Assembly (NCBI GenBank): GCA_017860295.1
Contig: JAFNAS010000006.1
Span: forward strand, 114,293-178,292
Length of the DNA stretch: 64,000 bases
Reading direction: 5' to 3'
Source: Bacteroidota bacterium
Lineage (GTDB): Bacteria; Bacteroidota; Bacteroidia; Bacteroidales; Paludibacteraceae
In this document: positions 28,614-38,900 of the stretch, one piece after another
Layout of the letters: each line of letters starts with the position of its first letter
Position numbering within the stretch: position 1 is the stretch's first letter
Notes under the pieces: model-generated
Told to the model about the DNA's origin: nothing
Seen by the model: only the letters and a program-made list of their open reading frames with translations
The model's database searches: none
Program-made: the position numbers and the translations under genes

Positions 28614-30053
28614 TTATCTTACAATCGTCTTCACGGTAGCCAACATTCCTTTTTCTTCAATCGAAGCAAGGAACTGAGCCACTTTGGATGTCAGACCGGA
28701 AACTTTGTTGAGGTCTTCACCCCAGATAAATTCGGCACCCAGCACACCTTCGGCCACTTTCTGAATCGAACCGGTTGCCCAGAGGTTTTTCAACAAGTCA
28801 ATGATAGCTGCGTCATCGTTCGGAACGATTTCCACATCGCCGCGTTTGCCTCCTTTGTAATAGGAGATAATACCGGCCAAACCGAGGACAATACCTTCGG
28901 GCAAAGCCCCTTTGCGTTCCAGATAAATTTTTAAACCGGGCAGATCGCGGGTTTTGAATTTCGGGAACGAGTTCAGCATGATGCTGGTAACAAAGTGTTT
29001 TACAAACGGATTGCGGAAACGGTCGAGAACGGCATTGGCAAATGCTTCGAGTTCAGCCTTCGGCAAATCGAGTGTAGAAAGCAATTCGTCGAACATCACT
29101 TTGCGAACGAACTTACCGGTAACCTCATCTTCCACAATTTCGCGAACGGTATCCAAACCAGACAGATAACCTACCGGAGAGAGAACCGTGTGCGGACCAT
29201 TCAGCAAAGTAACTTTACGTTCGTGGTACGGTTTTTCGCTAGGAACAAACAATACGTTCAAGCCGGCTTTATCGGCAGGAAATTCGGTAGCAAGCGAAGC
29301 AGGAGCTTCGATTACCCACAAGTGGAAAATTTCACCCTTCACAACCAGCTTGTCTTCCACCTGTACTTTTTCCAGAATCTGATCGATAGTATCTTTCGGA
29401 TAACCCGGAACAATACGGTCAACCAAGGTAGGATAAACGCCACAAGCGGTTTCGAACCAGTTTTTAAATTCAGCTCCCAGTTGCCACAGTTCGATATATT
29501 GTTCGATGCACTTCTTCAGTTCAACGCCGTTGTGAAAAATCAACTCGCAAGGCATGATGTGGAAACCTTTGTCGGCTGCACCGTTGAAGGTTTTGAAGCG
29601 GTGATACAACAACTGTGTCAGTTTGCCAGGGTACGATTTTGCAGGTTTATCTTCCAGTTTGCAAGACGGATCGAAAGCGATACCGGCTTCTGTAGTATTC
29701 GAAATAACAAAACGCATTTCCGGGTTTTCGGCCAGTTTCAGGTATTCGTCAAACTGAGTGTAGGGATTCAAACCACGCGAAATCACATCGATCAACTGGA
29801 TAGAGTCAACCTCTTTACCATCGGCCAAACCCTGAAGGTTCACATGATACAAACCATCCTGAGCATTCAGCATATCCACCATTCCTTTTTCGATAGGCTG
29901 TACAACCACCACGCTGCTATTGAATCCGGCTTTTTGGTTCATATTGAAAACAATCCAATCGACGAAAGCGCGCAAGAAATTTCCTTCACCAAATTGAATA
30001 ATGCGTTCAGGATATTTATTTGCCTGAACATTTTGTCTGTTTAAAGTTTTCAT
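28614..30053 (-). CDS. uxaB: Tagaturonate reductase (altronate oxidoreductase)
   Basis: The enzyme reduces D-tagaturonate to D-altronate with NADH. The protein belongs to the mannitol dehydrogenase family. I start it at the ATG at 30053 (MKTLNRQNVQANKYPERIIQ), giving 479 residues; a start at 30089 adds a polar tail with no family support. The nucleotide-binding start QFGEGNFLRAFVDWIV and the family motifs KVTLLNGPHTVLSPVGYLSG and NPFVKHFVTSIMLNSFPKFK are present. A palindrome 20 bases upstream may be an operator. Confidence 0.94.
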   Translation of the reverse strand: MKTLNRQNVQANKYPERIIQFGEGNFLRAFVDWIVFNMNQKAGFNSSVVVVQPIEKGMVDMLNAQDGLYHVNLQGLADGKEVDSIQLIDVISRGLNPYTQFDEYLKLAENPEMRFVISNTTEAGIAFDPSCKLEDKPAKSYPGKLTQLLYHRFKTFNGAADKGFHIMPCELIFHNGVELKKCIEQYIELWQLGAEFKNWFETACGVYPTLVDRIVPGYPKDTIDQILEKVQVEDKLVVKGEIFHLWVIEAPASLATEFPADKAGLNVLFVPSEKPYHERKVTLLNGPHTVLSPVGYLSGLDTVREIVEDEVTGKFVRKVMFDELLSTLDLPKAELEAFANAVLDRFRNPFVKHFVTSIMLNSFPKFKTRDLPGLKIYLERKGALPEGIVLGLAGIISYYKGGKRGDVEIVPNDDAAIIDLLKNLWATGSIQKVAEGVLGAEFIWGEDLNKVSGLTSKVAQFLASIEEKGMLATVKTIVR

Positions 30054-30073
30054 TTTGTAGTTCTTTGAATGTT

Positions 30074-30091
30074 TATTGCCAAACGGCAATA
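30074..30091. promoter_or_regulatory. Palindrome upstream of uxaB, candidate LacI-type operator
   Basis: TATTGCCAAACGGCAATA is a perfect palindrome with a 4-base centre, 20 bases before the uxaB ATG and 45 bases after the regulator stop. A shorter one (AACCG-TTAAC-CGGTT) overlaps the regulator stop near 30122-30136. Confidence 0.4.
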
Positions 30092-30135
30092 GTATTTTAA
30101 TTAAGTCTATTTCTTTTTGAGAACCGTTAACCGGT

Positions 30136-31206
30136 TTAATACGGCTTATATTCGGTATAATAATCAGCGTTTTCCTTTACCAGCAAATCAATCGGCATAT
30201 AATTAATCTTCTTGACTTCCTTTTTAAGAACAATGCTGTTAAAAAGAGCCTTAATACCATTATACGTCTGCATCTCGGGACGTTGGGCAATAATAATTGC
30301 AATTTTTCCCTGTTTCAGGTAAGCAATATTTTTACTCAAAGCATCGTACCCCAGCAATGTAACATTCTCTATGTTCTCTTGTTCCAGAAAAGCGGCTATT
30401 TTGTATGCCGTTGAGTTGAAAATGACCGCAGCTCCAACATTGTTACGTTCATCAAAAGCCCTACGCATCAGCAATTCATTCATTTCAGCATTGCCCGCCT
30501 GCAACTCAACATTCACTACAGAACAATCGGGACGATATTCACTCAGATAAGACAAAAAACCCTCCTGACGTTGCAAGGTTTGGTTGGCACCAATAAAACC
30601 TTTACGCAGAGTTCTGAAAAGCACGATGTTTTTTCCCTGAGGCAAAGAAGCCGTTACAAATTTAGCACCGATAAAACCACTTTGAAAAGAAGGTTGTCCG
30701 AAGTAAGCTAGAAAATCGGCACTTTCAATCTGAGAATCGATAAAAACTACGGGGATACCCTTTTTTTTCATATTGGCACACAATGCCAAACTTTTATCCC
30801 GTAAAATAGGAGAAAAGAGTAACCCCTGAAAATCCTCATTTTCAAGAGCATCTATTTCATTATAAAACGACTGGGCTTCAAACTGATTAAAATATCGTTT
30901 TTCTATAACCACATTAAACTTATCAAATTCAGCACTTGCTCTGTCAATGCCTTTGTCAACTGCTTCCCAATAATCTCCGTCGTGATAAAACGGGATAAGA
31001 GATATGATTTTGTAGGTCTTTCGAGCAGATAATGAACTTGCAATCAAATTAGGTTCATAATTCAATTCTTTGAGGGTAATCTTGATTTTTTCCTTGCTTT
31101 TTTCTGAAACTTCCCCCCGGTTATGAAGAACCCGATCTACAGTTCCTGCCGAGACACCTGCTTTTTTAGCTATGTCTTTAATAGTTATCTTTTTGTCAAT
31201 GCTCAT
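30136..31206 (-). CDS. LacI-family transcriptional regulator, probable hexuronate regulator
   Basis: The 356-residue protein has an N-terminal helix-turn-helix (TIKDIAKKAGVSAGTVDRVL, residues 8-27) and a hinge followed by a periplasmic-binding-protein-like sensor domain (about 65-340). It is directly upstream of uxaB and uxaA on the same strand, so control by a hexuronate or its breakdown product is likely. The effector is unknown. A palindrome in its own upstream region suggests self-regulation. Confidence 0.9.
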   Translation of the reverse strand: MSIDKKITIKDIAKKAGVSAGTVDRVLHNRGEVSEKSKEKIKITLKELNYEPNLIASSLSARKTYKIISLIPFYHDGDYWEAVDKGIDRASAEFDKFNVVIEKRYFNQFEAQSFYNEIDALENEDFQGLLFSPILRDKSLALCANMKKKGIPVVFIDSQIESADFLAYFGQPSFQSGFIGAKFVTASLPQGKNIVLFRTLRKGFIGANQTLQRQEGFLSYLSEYRPDCSVVNVELQAGNAEMNELLMRRAFDERNNVGAAVIFNSTAYKIAAFLEQENIENVTLLGYDALSKNIAYLKQGKIAIIIAQRPEMQTYNGIKALFNSIVLKKEVKKINYMPIDLLVKENADYYTEYKPY

Positions 31207-31264
31207 GGCAATAGGTTAATTTTGCGTTTGCGAATGTATATTATTTTCTTTTATTTTGCAATAC

Positions 31265-31278
31265 CGTGTACGAACACG
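31265..31278. promoter_or_regulatory. Candidate operator upstream of the LacI-type gene
   Basis: CGTGTACGAACACG is a perfect inverted repeat with a 4-base centre, 59 bases before the regulator ATG. LacI-family sites are often of this size. Confidence 0.3.
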
Positions 31279-31394
31279 AATGTGCCGACAAAAAACCACA
31301 AAACATAATAAATAGCTAGTTATAAGCAAATAAGGTTCAAAATACACTTCCAAACATTTTTTCGCAAGCCAAATATTTGATATTATTTAACATC

Positions 31395-31592
31395 TCAATC
31401 ATTCCCTATTGAATTTCTTTTAATTGATTTCCGATCATACGCTTTTTTATTCTTGTGAATTTTATGTGTTGATTTCCAACCGACTTGTTGCACAAGTTCA
31501 ATTTCACGATTGGCCTTCTTCACAGCTTTGATATAATCTTTTGCCGTGATACGCAATTTGTTGTATTTATTATTTTTCACTAAGCTTCTCAT
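31395..31592 (-). CDS. Small basic conserved hypothetical protein
   Basis: This 65-residue, lysine-rich protein starts at the ATG at 31592 (MRSLVKNNKYNKLRITAKDY). It has no cysteine pair or membrane segment. Small basic proteins of this look are, to my memory, common in Bacteroidales, but I cannot name a family. Helical content with KAVKKANREIELVQQ suggests a nucleic-acid or ribosome-associated role, which is a guess. It follows msrC on the same strand. Confidence 0.65.
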   Translation of the reverse strand: MRSLVKNNKYNKLRITAKDYIKAVKKANREIELVQQVGWKSTHKIHKNKKAYDRKSIKRNSIGND

Positions 31593-31641
31593 AAGACAAC
31601 CGTTCAATGGTCAAAAAATTGGCTCTACTTCAAATCAATAT

Positions 31642-32121
31642 TCACACAACAGAAATCAAGCCTACTATCTTATTCAGATACACAGCGTCGACATCGTCAA
31701 AATGAGCTGGTTGACTGCTATCTATATCAAGCACCGCCCACACTTTATCCTGATGCACAAGAGGGACAACAATTTCGGATTTTGACAATGAACTACAGGC
31801 AATATGCCCCGAAAACAGATTCACATCAGGCACGACAAGCGTACGAGTCTCCTGCCAGGCAATTCCACACACACCTCGCCCGCGAGCAATGCGCGTACAT
31901 GCAATCGAACCCTGAAATGGACCAAGTACCAACCAATCGTCCTTGACTATATAAAAACCTACCCATAAAAATCCAAATACATCTTTAATTGCAGCCGATA
32001 TGTTTGCCATGTTGGCGATCACATCCCACTCATTGCCGACAAGCGCTTCCAATTGCCGGACTAATGATTCATACTGTTCTGTTTTTGAACAATCTGTCAA
32101 TTTTATCAGACTTTCAGCCAT
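31642..32121 (-). CDS. msrC: GAF-domain free methionine-(R)-sulfoxide reductase
   Basis: The enzyme reduces free methionine-R-sulfoxide. The 159-residue protein is a single GAF domain with the family motifs NISAAIKDVFGFLWVGFYIV, GPFQGSIACTRIARGRGVCG and HIACSSLSKSEIVVPLV. The three conserved cysteines are seen in IACTR, GVCG and IACSS. LDIDSSQPAHFDDVD is the usual C-terminal signature. It stands between the small basic gene and the divergent LysE-type transporter. Confidence 0.94.
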   Translation of the reverse strand: MAESLIKLTDCSKTEQYESLVRQLEALVGNEWDVIANMANISAAIKDVFGFLWVGFYIVKDDWLVLGPFQGSIACTRIARGRGVCGIAWQETRTLVVPDVNLFSGHIACSSLSKSEIVVPLVHQDKVWAVLDIDSSQPAHFDDVDAVYLNKIVGLISVV

Positions 32122-32241
32122 AAACGTATATCTCTATTTTTTGCTTTAACAACAACTTAATTAAACTAATAGCAAGCACAAAAACGGTAGAATTTCACAC
32201 TTCATTCTGGAAATTGCAAAAAAATTACCGATATTTGCAAG

Positions 32242-32880
32242 ATGTTTGACATTATCTGGAAAGGCATAATTATTGGCATTTGCGTATCTGCACCTATGGG
32301 TCCGATCGGTGTTTTATGCATTCAGCGCACACTAAATCGAGGCAAATACTACGGTATAGCGACTGGTCTTGGCGCCACAGCATCCGATTTACTCTATGCT
32401 ATCGTAACCGGTTACGGAATGAGTTTCGTAGTCGATTTTCTTCAGCTACATCAATTTGTTTTTCAAATCGCAGGCAGTATTCTTGTTTTTGCCTTCGGTT
32501 TTTACCTTTCCCGGAGCAATCCTGTCAGACAATTATCAAAAACATCGGAAGCGAAAGAGAGTTATATGCAAGATTTTGTCACTTCATTTGCTTTGACGAT
32601 TACCAATCCATTGATTATTTTTTTATTCATGGCGCTTTACGCCCGTTTCAGTTTTATAACATCGGCGACACAACTCGGCGAAGCTGTTGTCGGTTTTAGC
32701 AGCATTCTGGTAGGAGCCTGCGGCTGGTGGTTTTTCCTTACGAGCATCGTCAATGTATTCAGAAATAAATTCAATGTCAGGGGTTTGCGCCTGGTCAATA
32801 TTACCACCGGATGCATTATCATGTTGCTGGCTATAATAGGTATCATCATGACTATTTCCGGCGATGAATTTATCCGATAA
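32242..32880 (+). CDS. LysE-family amino-acid exporter
   Basis: This inner-membrane protein of 212 residues has about six hydrophobic helices. The N-terminal signature GIIIGICVSAPMGPIGVLCI (residues 11-30) and the fourth-helix stretch SFALTITNPLIIFLFMALYA are typical of LysE/RhtB exporters. The substrate is unknown. It is a single rightward gene, convergent with kdsA, whose stop lies 5 bases beyond its own. Confidence 0.87.
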   Translation: MFDIIWKGIIIGICVSAPMGPIGVLCIQRTLNRGKYYGIATGLGATASDLLYAIVTGYGMSFVVDFLQLHQFVFQIAGSILVFAFGFYLSRSNPVRQLSKTSEAKESYMQDFVTSFALTITNPLIIFLFMALYARFSFITSATQLGEAVVGFSSILVGACGWWFFLTSIVNVFRNKFNVRGLRLVNITTGCIIMLLAIIGIIMTISGDEFIR

Positions 32881-32885
32881 AAGAC

Positions 32886-33701
32886 TCAAATTACCTGCCG
32901 CCGTATCGCCACCAACTTTTCAAGCAATTCATCCAGTTTATTCAGTTGCAACATATTTGCGCCATCCGACTTCGCCATGGAAGGTTCGGGGTGCGTTTCT
33001 ATAAACAATCCGTCAACTCCAACAGCGACTCCCGCCTTAGCCAGAGTTTCAATCATCTCCGGCTTGCCGCCCGTTACTCCCGACAATTGATTAGGCTGTT
33101 GCAATGAGTGCGTAATATCCAGAATTACAGGACAACCCGTCTGTTGCATCACCGGGATAGAACGAAAATCAACCACCAAATCCTGATAACCAAAGGTAGA
33201 GCCTCTTTCTGTCAACATCACTTTATCATTGCCCGAATCAAATACTTTTTGAACAGCAAATTGCATGGCATCGGGAGAAAGGAACTGACCTTTCTTTATA
33301 TTAATCCATTTTTGCGTTCTAGCAGCCGCTGCCAGCAATTCTGTCTGACGGCAAAGAAATGCGGGAATCTGGAGAACATCAACATATTCTGCAGCCAAAA
33401 TTGCTTCCTGTTCGGTATGAATATCTGTCACCACCGGAATATCAAATTCCCGTCCCACTTTTTGAAGTATTTTCAGTGCTTTCTCGTCTCCTATTCCAGT
33501 AAAAGAATCTATCCGTGAGCGATTTGCTTTGCGGTACGACCCCTTAAAAATGTATGGTATTTGGAGCCGATCGCAAAGACTGACAATATGATCGGCTATA
33601 TACAAAGCCATTTCTTCGCCTTCAATCACACAAGGACCGGCCAACAAGAAAAAATTACCAGAATCACTGTTTTTCAGACGAGGAATATTCATGGCGCGCA
33701 T
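32886..33701 (-). CDS. kdsA: 3-deoxy-D-manno-octulosonate 8-phosphate synthase
   Basis: The enzyme condenses phosphoenolpyruvate with arabinose 5-phosphate to make KDO-8-phosphate for lipopolysaccharide. The 271-residue reading from the ATG at 33701 fits the family; the frame is open to 33779 but that part overlaps the upstream gene. Signatures are FFLLAGPCVIE, KGSYRKANRSRIDSFTG, LQIPAFLCRQTELL, LTERGSTFGYQDLVVD and VILDITHSLQQPN. A second ATG at 33692 is also possible. It follows the GtrA-like gene by 17 bases. Confidence 0.96.
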   Translation of the reverse strand: MRAMNIPRLKNSDSGNFFLLAGPCVIEGEEMALYIADHIVSLCDRLQIPYIFKGSYRKANRSRIDSFTGIGDEKALKILQKVGREFDIPVVTDIHTEQEAILAAEYVDVLQIPAFLCRQTELLAAAARTQKWINIKKGQFLSPDAMQFAVQKVFDSGNDKVMLTERGSTFGYQDLVVDFRSIPVMQQTGCPVILDITHSLQQPNQLSGVTGGKPEMIETLAKAGVAVGVDGLFIETHPEPSMAKSDGANMLQLNKLDELLEKLVAIRRQVI

Positions 33702-33718
33702 AGTTATAAAAGAGTTAA

Positions 33719-34240
33719 TCAGGATAATTTTTTGGAAAATGTAAAATAACGCTGCATAAAATAGCTGAATACGGTGCAAATAATAGACACCATCATTTTA
33801 GAGGGAGTTGGAAAAATGCCAAACTGCTCAACAAAAAGCTTTAAGCCCATATAATTTATCAAAATATTACTACCCGTTACCATCCCATAGCGTATCAGTT
33901 GGGTACGGCCTTGTAAGGAAGAGCCCTGAAAACTAATGTATTTTCCCAACAAAAACCCAGTTGTAAACGACACCGGAAATGAAAAAATAAATGCTGCAAT
34001 ATGAGGCGAGATAGCAAAAAAACGAAATTGAAGAATTTCTTTAGCAAAAACAAAATTATAAAACACAAAATAAAGACACCAATCAAAAACCATGTTAGCT
34101 GAGCCACAAAAAAAGTAACGAAAAAGAGATTCCGGTACAATTCTTCTAATAGGTTTGATATAAAAAAAATCAATAAAATGGATAATAAATCGGCGGATAG
34201 ATCCGGCTATTCTTTTCATATATAGAGACTTGATTGTCAT
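33719..34240 (-). CDS. GtrA-family membrane protein
   Basis: This 173-residue protein has four predicted membrane helices in the pattern of GtrA (RYFFCGSANMVFDWCLYFVF, HIAAFIFSFPVSFTTGFLLG, GSNILINYMGLKLFV and SIICTVFSYFMQRYFTFS). GtrA-like proteins help move lipid-linked sugars across the inner membrane. The start is taken as the ATG at 34240; a second at 34219 is possible. Its neighbour kdsA also serves the cell envelope. Confidence 0.85.
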   Translation of the reverse strand: MTIKSLYMKRIAGSIRRFIIHFIDFFYIKPIRRIVPESLFRYFFCGSANMVFDWCLYFVFYNFVFAKEILQFRFFAISPHIAAFIFSFPVSFTTGFLLGKYISFQGSSLQGRTQLIRYGMVTGSNILINYMGLKLFVEQFGIFPTPSKMMVSIICTVFSYFMQRYFTFSKKLS

Positions 34241-34255
34241 TCTGGTTTTTTTGTA

Positions 34256-34292
34256 CAAATTTAGGTTATGTAACCATTTATAGGTAAATTTG
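34256..34292. promoter_or_regulatory. Divergent promoter elements for the gtrA-like gene and ksgA
   Basis: CAAATTTA at 34256-34263 reads TAAATTTG on the minus strand, close before the GtrA-like gene. TAAATTTG at 34285-34292 on the plus strand lies about 90 bases before ksgA. Confidence 0.45.
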
Positions 34293-34381
34293 CACACAAG
34301 AAACTATACGCAAATATACACTTTTCTGCTGATTTTGATTATTTTCATCGACTACGATGAAACAGCACAGCACATCCCCGC

Positions 34382-35155
34382 ATGAATTACGTAAAAGCCA
34401 AAAAACATTTGGGTCAACATTTTCTGAAAGATCTATCAATAGCCCAACGCATTGCTGATAGCTTAGCTTTGGCAGAATCAACGTCAGTACTGGAAATAGG
34501 ACCGGGAACCGGAGTGCTTACCCGCTTTCTGCTTCAAAACCAATTGATACAACTCACAGCTATTGAAATAGATACAGAATCGGTTATCTATCTTAAAGAG
34601 CACTATCCGGAATTATCGTTAATTGAGGGCGATTTTTTAAATTTCAATATCAATTCTTTATTCGAAGGAAAACCGTTTTGTATTATCGGCAATTTTCCAT
34701 ACAATATTTCTAGTCAAATATTTTTCAAAGCCTTGGAGCACAAAGACCGGATTCCTGCAATTGCCGGCATGTTGCAAAAAGAGGTTGCTGAACGACTGGC
34801 GTCGCCTCCCGGTAATAAACAATACGGTATACTCAGTGTTTTGCTTCAGGCATACTACGACATCGAGTATTTGTTTACCGTGTCGGAACAGGTATTCGAT
34901 CCTCCGCCAAAGGTAAAATCGGGAGTAATCCGGTTAAAAAGAAATACTACTCAAAAACTCGATTGTGATGAGAAATTATTTGTCACTGTGGTTAAAACTG
35001 GATTCAACCAACGACGAAAAACTCTACGAAATGCACTTAAAAGTCTATACAACAACCCACAAGCAACACATCCATTGCTTGAAAAACGTGCCGAACAACT
35101 AGATGTTGCCTCTTTTGTAGAACTCACCAACTGGGTAGCATCCGTCAAACAATAA
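34382..35155 (+). CDS. ksgA: 16S rRNA dimethyladenosine transferase
   Basis: The enzyme dimethylates two adjacent adenosines near the 3' end of 16S rRNA during small-subunit assembly. The 257-residue protein starts [19 protein letters not shown]. It has the SAM site [15 protein letters not shown] (about 38-52) and the catalytic motif [10 protein letters not shown] (about 103-112), where NLPY is more usual. The C-terminal helical domain includes [13 protein letters not shown]. It lies upstream of ruvA and sprA on the same strand. Confidence 0.97.
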   Translation: MNYVKAKKHLGQHFLKDLSIAQRIADSLALAESTSVLEIGPGTGVLTRFLLQNQLIQLTAIEIDTESVIYLKEHYPELSLIEGDFLNFNINSLFEGKPFCIIGNFPYNISSQIFFKALEHKDRIPAIAGMLQKEVAERLASPPGNKQYGILSVLLQAYYDIEYLFTVSEQVFDPPPKVKSGVIRLKRNTTQKLDCDEKLFVTVVKTGFNQRRKTLRNALKSLYNNPQATHPLLEKRAEQLDVASFVELTNWVASVKQ

Positions 35156-35158
35156 ATT

Positions 35159-35193
35159 CATTACAAAGAAAACGTTATTTTGTAATATGCAAC
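35159..35193. repeat. Stem-loop repeat, copy 1, between ksgA and ruvA
   Basis: CATTACAAAGAAAACGTTAT continues with TTTGTAATATGCAAC. TTACAAA and TTTTGTAA form the stem. It lies just after the ksgA stop and could act as its terminator. A near-identical copy begins 102 bases later. Confidence 0.6.
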
Positions 35194-35260
35194 TTGTTCC
35201 GATTGCGATCTATCCAATATTTGCAACGACAATTTAACAAAATGAATTTAGGAAGACAAA

Positions 35261-35295
35261 CATTACAAGAAAACTATTATTTTTGTAATGACAAC
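35261..35295. repeat. Stem-loop repeat, copy 2, with promoter-like core
   Basis: CATTACAAGAAAACTATTAT continues with TTTTGTAATGACAAC. It includes TATTTTTG (35278-35285), a TAnnTTTG match about 85 bases before ruvA. Copy 1 has lost one base at this position, so only this copy keeps the -7 spacing. Confidence 0.55.
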
Positions 35296-35369
35296 GTACT
35301 ACACGTGGTTTTTTTTTCGTTTATAACAGATAGTTGTAAAATATCATTTTAGCATTCAGATCCAACTTC

Positions 35370-35954
35370 ATGATTGATTATATTAAGGGAAAAATAACTG
35401 AGCTGACTCCGACTTCAGCCATAATTGAAACCGGAGGGATAGGATACATAACACACATCTCTCTATCAACCTATTCATTACTCGAAAATAAAGACACAGC
35501 TCAAATTTATGTGTACGAAGCCATACGGGAAGATGCTCATTTGCTTTTCGGTTTTTTCACCAAAGAAGAACGCGCAATGTTTCTGTTGCTGATTTCCGTT
35601 TCGGGCATAGGAGCCAACACAGCCAGAATGATATTATCGTCTCTGTCTGTATCTGAGCTACAACAATGTATTGCACAAGAGAATACATCGGTTCTGAAAA
35701 ATGTCAAAGGTATTGGTTTGAAGACTGCACAACGTTTAATTATCGACCTGAAAGACAAAATAGATCGTTTGGATGGCGGCATTAAAACAACAGGAAACGC
35801 TTCTTATTCGTCAGTAAAACAAGAAGCAGCAAGCGCGTTGGGCATGTTAGGATTTCAGCCTACACCAATCAATAAAATTCTGGATAAAATATTTACCGAC
35901 ACTCCGTCGCCCACCGTAGAACAAGCAATAAAACAAGCTCTCAAAATGTTGTAA
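35370..35954 (+). CDS. ruvA: Holliday junction branch migration protein RuvA
   Basis: This 194-residue protein binds four-way junctions and helps RuvB move them. It has the OB-fold N-terminal domain (MIDYIKGKITELTPTSAIIE), the paired helix-hairpin-helix region (LLISVSGIGANTARMIL and LKNVKGIGLKTAQRLIIDLK) and a short C-terminal domain that contacts RuvB (SALGMLGFQPTPINKIL). It precedes sprA by 36 bases; to my memory a ruvA-sprA pairing is frequent in Bacteroidetes. Confidence 0.97.
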   Translation: MIDYIKGKITELTPTSAIIETGGIGYITHISLSTYSLLENKDTAQIYVYEAIREDAHLLFGFFTKEERAMFLLLISVSGIGANTARMILSSLSVSELQQCIAQENTSVLKNVKGIGLKTAQRLIIDLKDKIDRLDGGIKTTGNASYSSVKQEAASALGMLGFQPTPINKILDKIFTDTPSPTVEQAIKQALKML

Positions 35955-35990
35955 TGTGTATTTTATGAGATATCTAACAGGAAACTGACT

Positions 35991-38900
35991 GTGATCAAAA
36001 AGATAGTTCCTTTCATTATAGCACTCTGTTTTATCGCGATCTCCATTCTACCTGTAGTAGGAAAACAACAATCAGGGCACAAAACAGAGTCAACTGCATC
36101 CCAGAATCATAAAAATGACGATGGGCAAGATTCTGCTGTAATTTTTCCAGTCAAACCAACTTCAGCTACCACTGCTTCGGAGATGAATACTCCCCGTCCG
36201 ATGGATCTGCAAGACCCCAATAATATCAGGAGCAGCGTGGTATACGATCCGGTGAGCGGACTCTATTTTTTCTATACAAAAGTCGGGAATATGGACATTG
36301 CTACACCGATGTCGATGACCGGACAAGAATATCAGGATTATACCTTACGCACCTCCATGCAATCGTACTGGAGACAACGTAATGATTCGGTACAGAAAAG
36401 TGAAGATTCCAAGTTTGCCCTGACCGACATGAAATTTAGTCTGGGGCCAGCCGATAAATTGTTTGGTCCGGGTGGAGTGCAGGTTAAAATGCAAGGATCG
36501 GCAGAACTAGATTTCGGAGTCCTTTCGCACACCATCGATAATCCGATTTACCCATACCGCATGCGTCGTCCGGCACCAGCATTCGACTTCAGTGAGAAAA
36601 TTCAGTTGAATATGAGCGGGAAAGTAGGCGACAAAGTCAACCTCAATCTCAACTACAACACCGAATCATCATTCGATTTCGATCAAAAAACAATTAAGCT
36701 GGGATATACCGGCAAAGAAGATGAAATTATCAAAAAGATTGAAGCCGGTAACGTCAGCCTACCCCTCAACAGTGCGTTAATTACAGGAAGCTCCGCCTTA
36801 TTCGGTATCAAAACCGAATTACAATTCGGCAAATTGAATGTTGTGGCGGTTGCCTCTCAGCAACAATCGCAAACAAAAACCGTAAGTTCCAAGGGGGGGG
36901 TACAAACAACAACATTCAGCATTACAGGAGACAAATACGATGCCAACCGTCACTTTTTTCTATCTCAATACTTCCGCAATAACTTTGACCGATGGATGAG
37001 CCAATTGCCATACATCACATCAGGAATTACCATCAACCGGGTTGAAGTTTGGGTTACAAACAAAAGAAGCGATTTTTCTCAGGCACGCAACATTGTAGCC
37101 TTTTCAGATATCGGAGAATCGTCAAATCTTTCCAACTCGCACTGGAACATCACTGCCGGTGCTAAGTATCCATCCAATGCAACAAACTCATTGTATAGCG
37201 AAGTCACCGCCCTATCTGGTATCCGCGATATTCAAAATACCAATGCAATCCTTGATGCGCAATACAGCGCCATGGGCATTATCGGTAGCCGCGATTATGA
37301 GAAAGTAGAAAGCGCACGCAAACTGGAAACTTCCGAATACACCATCTGTAAAGACCTTGGATACATATCGTTGCGTAATGCGCTTAATTCCGACGAAGTG
37401 CTGGCTGTGGCATACGAGTTCACTGCAGGAGGAAAAACCTATCAGGTAGGTGAGTTTTCAACCGACCCGATTACAACACCCAAAGCCATTATAGTTAAAT
37501 TACTAAAAAATACCAATTTATCTCCATCTGTTCCTCTCTGGAAATTGATGATGAAAAACGTCTACAATGTCGGCGCATCGCAAATGCAAAAAGAAAAATT
37601 CAAGCTCAACGTGATGTATGAAAGCGACTCTACCGGAATCAATGTTTCCTACATCAACGATGGCGCCATAAAAGGAAAACAGCTGACCCGCGTGCTCAAT
37701 CTGGATAATCTTGATTCGAAAAATGAAGCCCATCCAGATGGCAATTTTGATTACATAGAGGGATATACGGCTGTTTCGGACGGAGGCCGGATCATATTTC
37801 CAGTTGTGGAACCTTTCGGAAACTATCTGGCCACTAAAATCGGGAATCCGGCCATAGCAAAAAAATACACCTATCAGGAGTTGTACGATTCGACATTGAC
37901 TACGGCTCAACAATACAGTGCCAAAAATAAATTTCGACTCGTAGGCGAATACAAAGGCACATCCGGTTCTCAAATACAACTGAATGCCATGAATATTCCC
38001 CGGGGCTCGGTTGTAGTAACAGCCGGAGGAAAGACATTAACAGAAAATCAGGATTATACAGTTGATTACATGATGGGAACAGTCAACATCATTAACCAAA
38101 GTATTCTGGCATCGGGCACAAATGTGGATGTAAAACTCGAAAACCAGTCGATGTTCGACTTGCAACGAAAAACACTGATTGGCACACACATGGAATATGC
38201 TTTCAGCAAAGACTTTTCTGTCGGAGGCACCCTCATGCATCTATCGGAGCTTCCTCTGACACAAAAGGTATCGTACGGAAACGATCCGATTTCGAATACA
38301 ATATGGGGATTAAACACTTCATACAGAACAGAATCGTTATGGCTAACCAACTTGTTGAATAAAATTCCGTTGCTCAATCTTACCAAGCCGTCCTATATCA
38401 GCCTGAATGCCGAATTTGCACAGTTAATTGCCGGACATCCAAATTCCGTCACAAAAAAAGGAGAGGTGTACATCGATGATTTTGAAGGAACCAAAACCGA
38501 CATTGAATTAGCTTATCCCTACAATTGGTTTCTTGCCAGTACACCATACGATTTATCGTCGTCGGCATTATTTCCGGAAGCCACACTGAACAACAATGTA
38601 AACTATGGCAAAAACAGAGCCCTAATGAGTTGGTTTGTAGTCGACCAGACCGTATTTTCAGGGAACTCATCACTCACACCCGATTATATCAGAAGCAACA
38701 AAGACCTTCAATCGGATAACTTAACAAGGCAAGTTTTGGAACAAGAAATTTTCCCGAACCGAGAATCGCTCTACGGAACAACTTCTTACCTGCCTGTATT
38801 AAATATTTCTTATTACCCAACCGAACGTGGCCCCTACAACGTGGATGTGATGCCGACTAGTTACAGTAAGGGTATCGACGCAAACGGAAAATTGAAAGAA

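Noticed and set aside
28995..30044. Plus-strand frame of 349 codons opposite uxaB
   Set aside because: Antisense shadow of an intact, family-typical gene.
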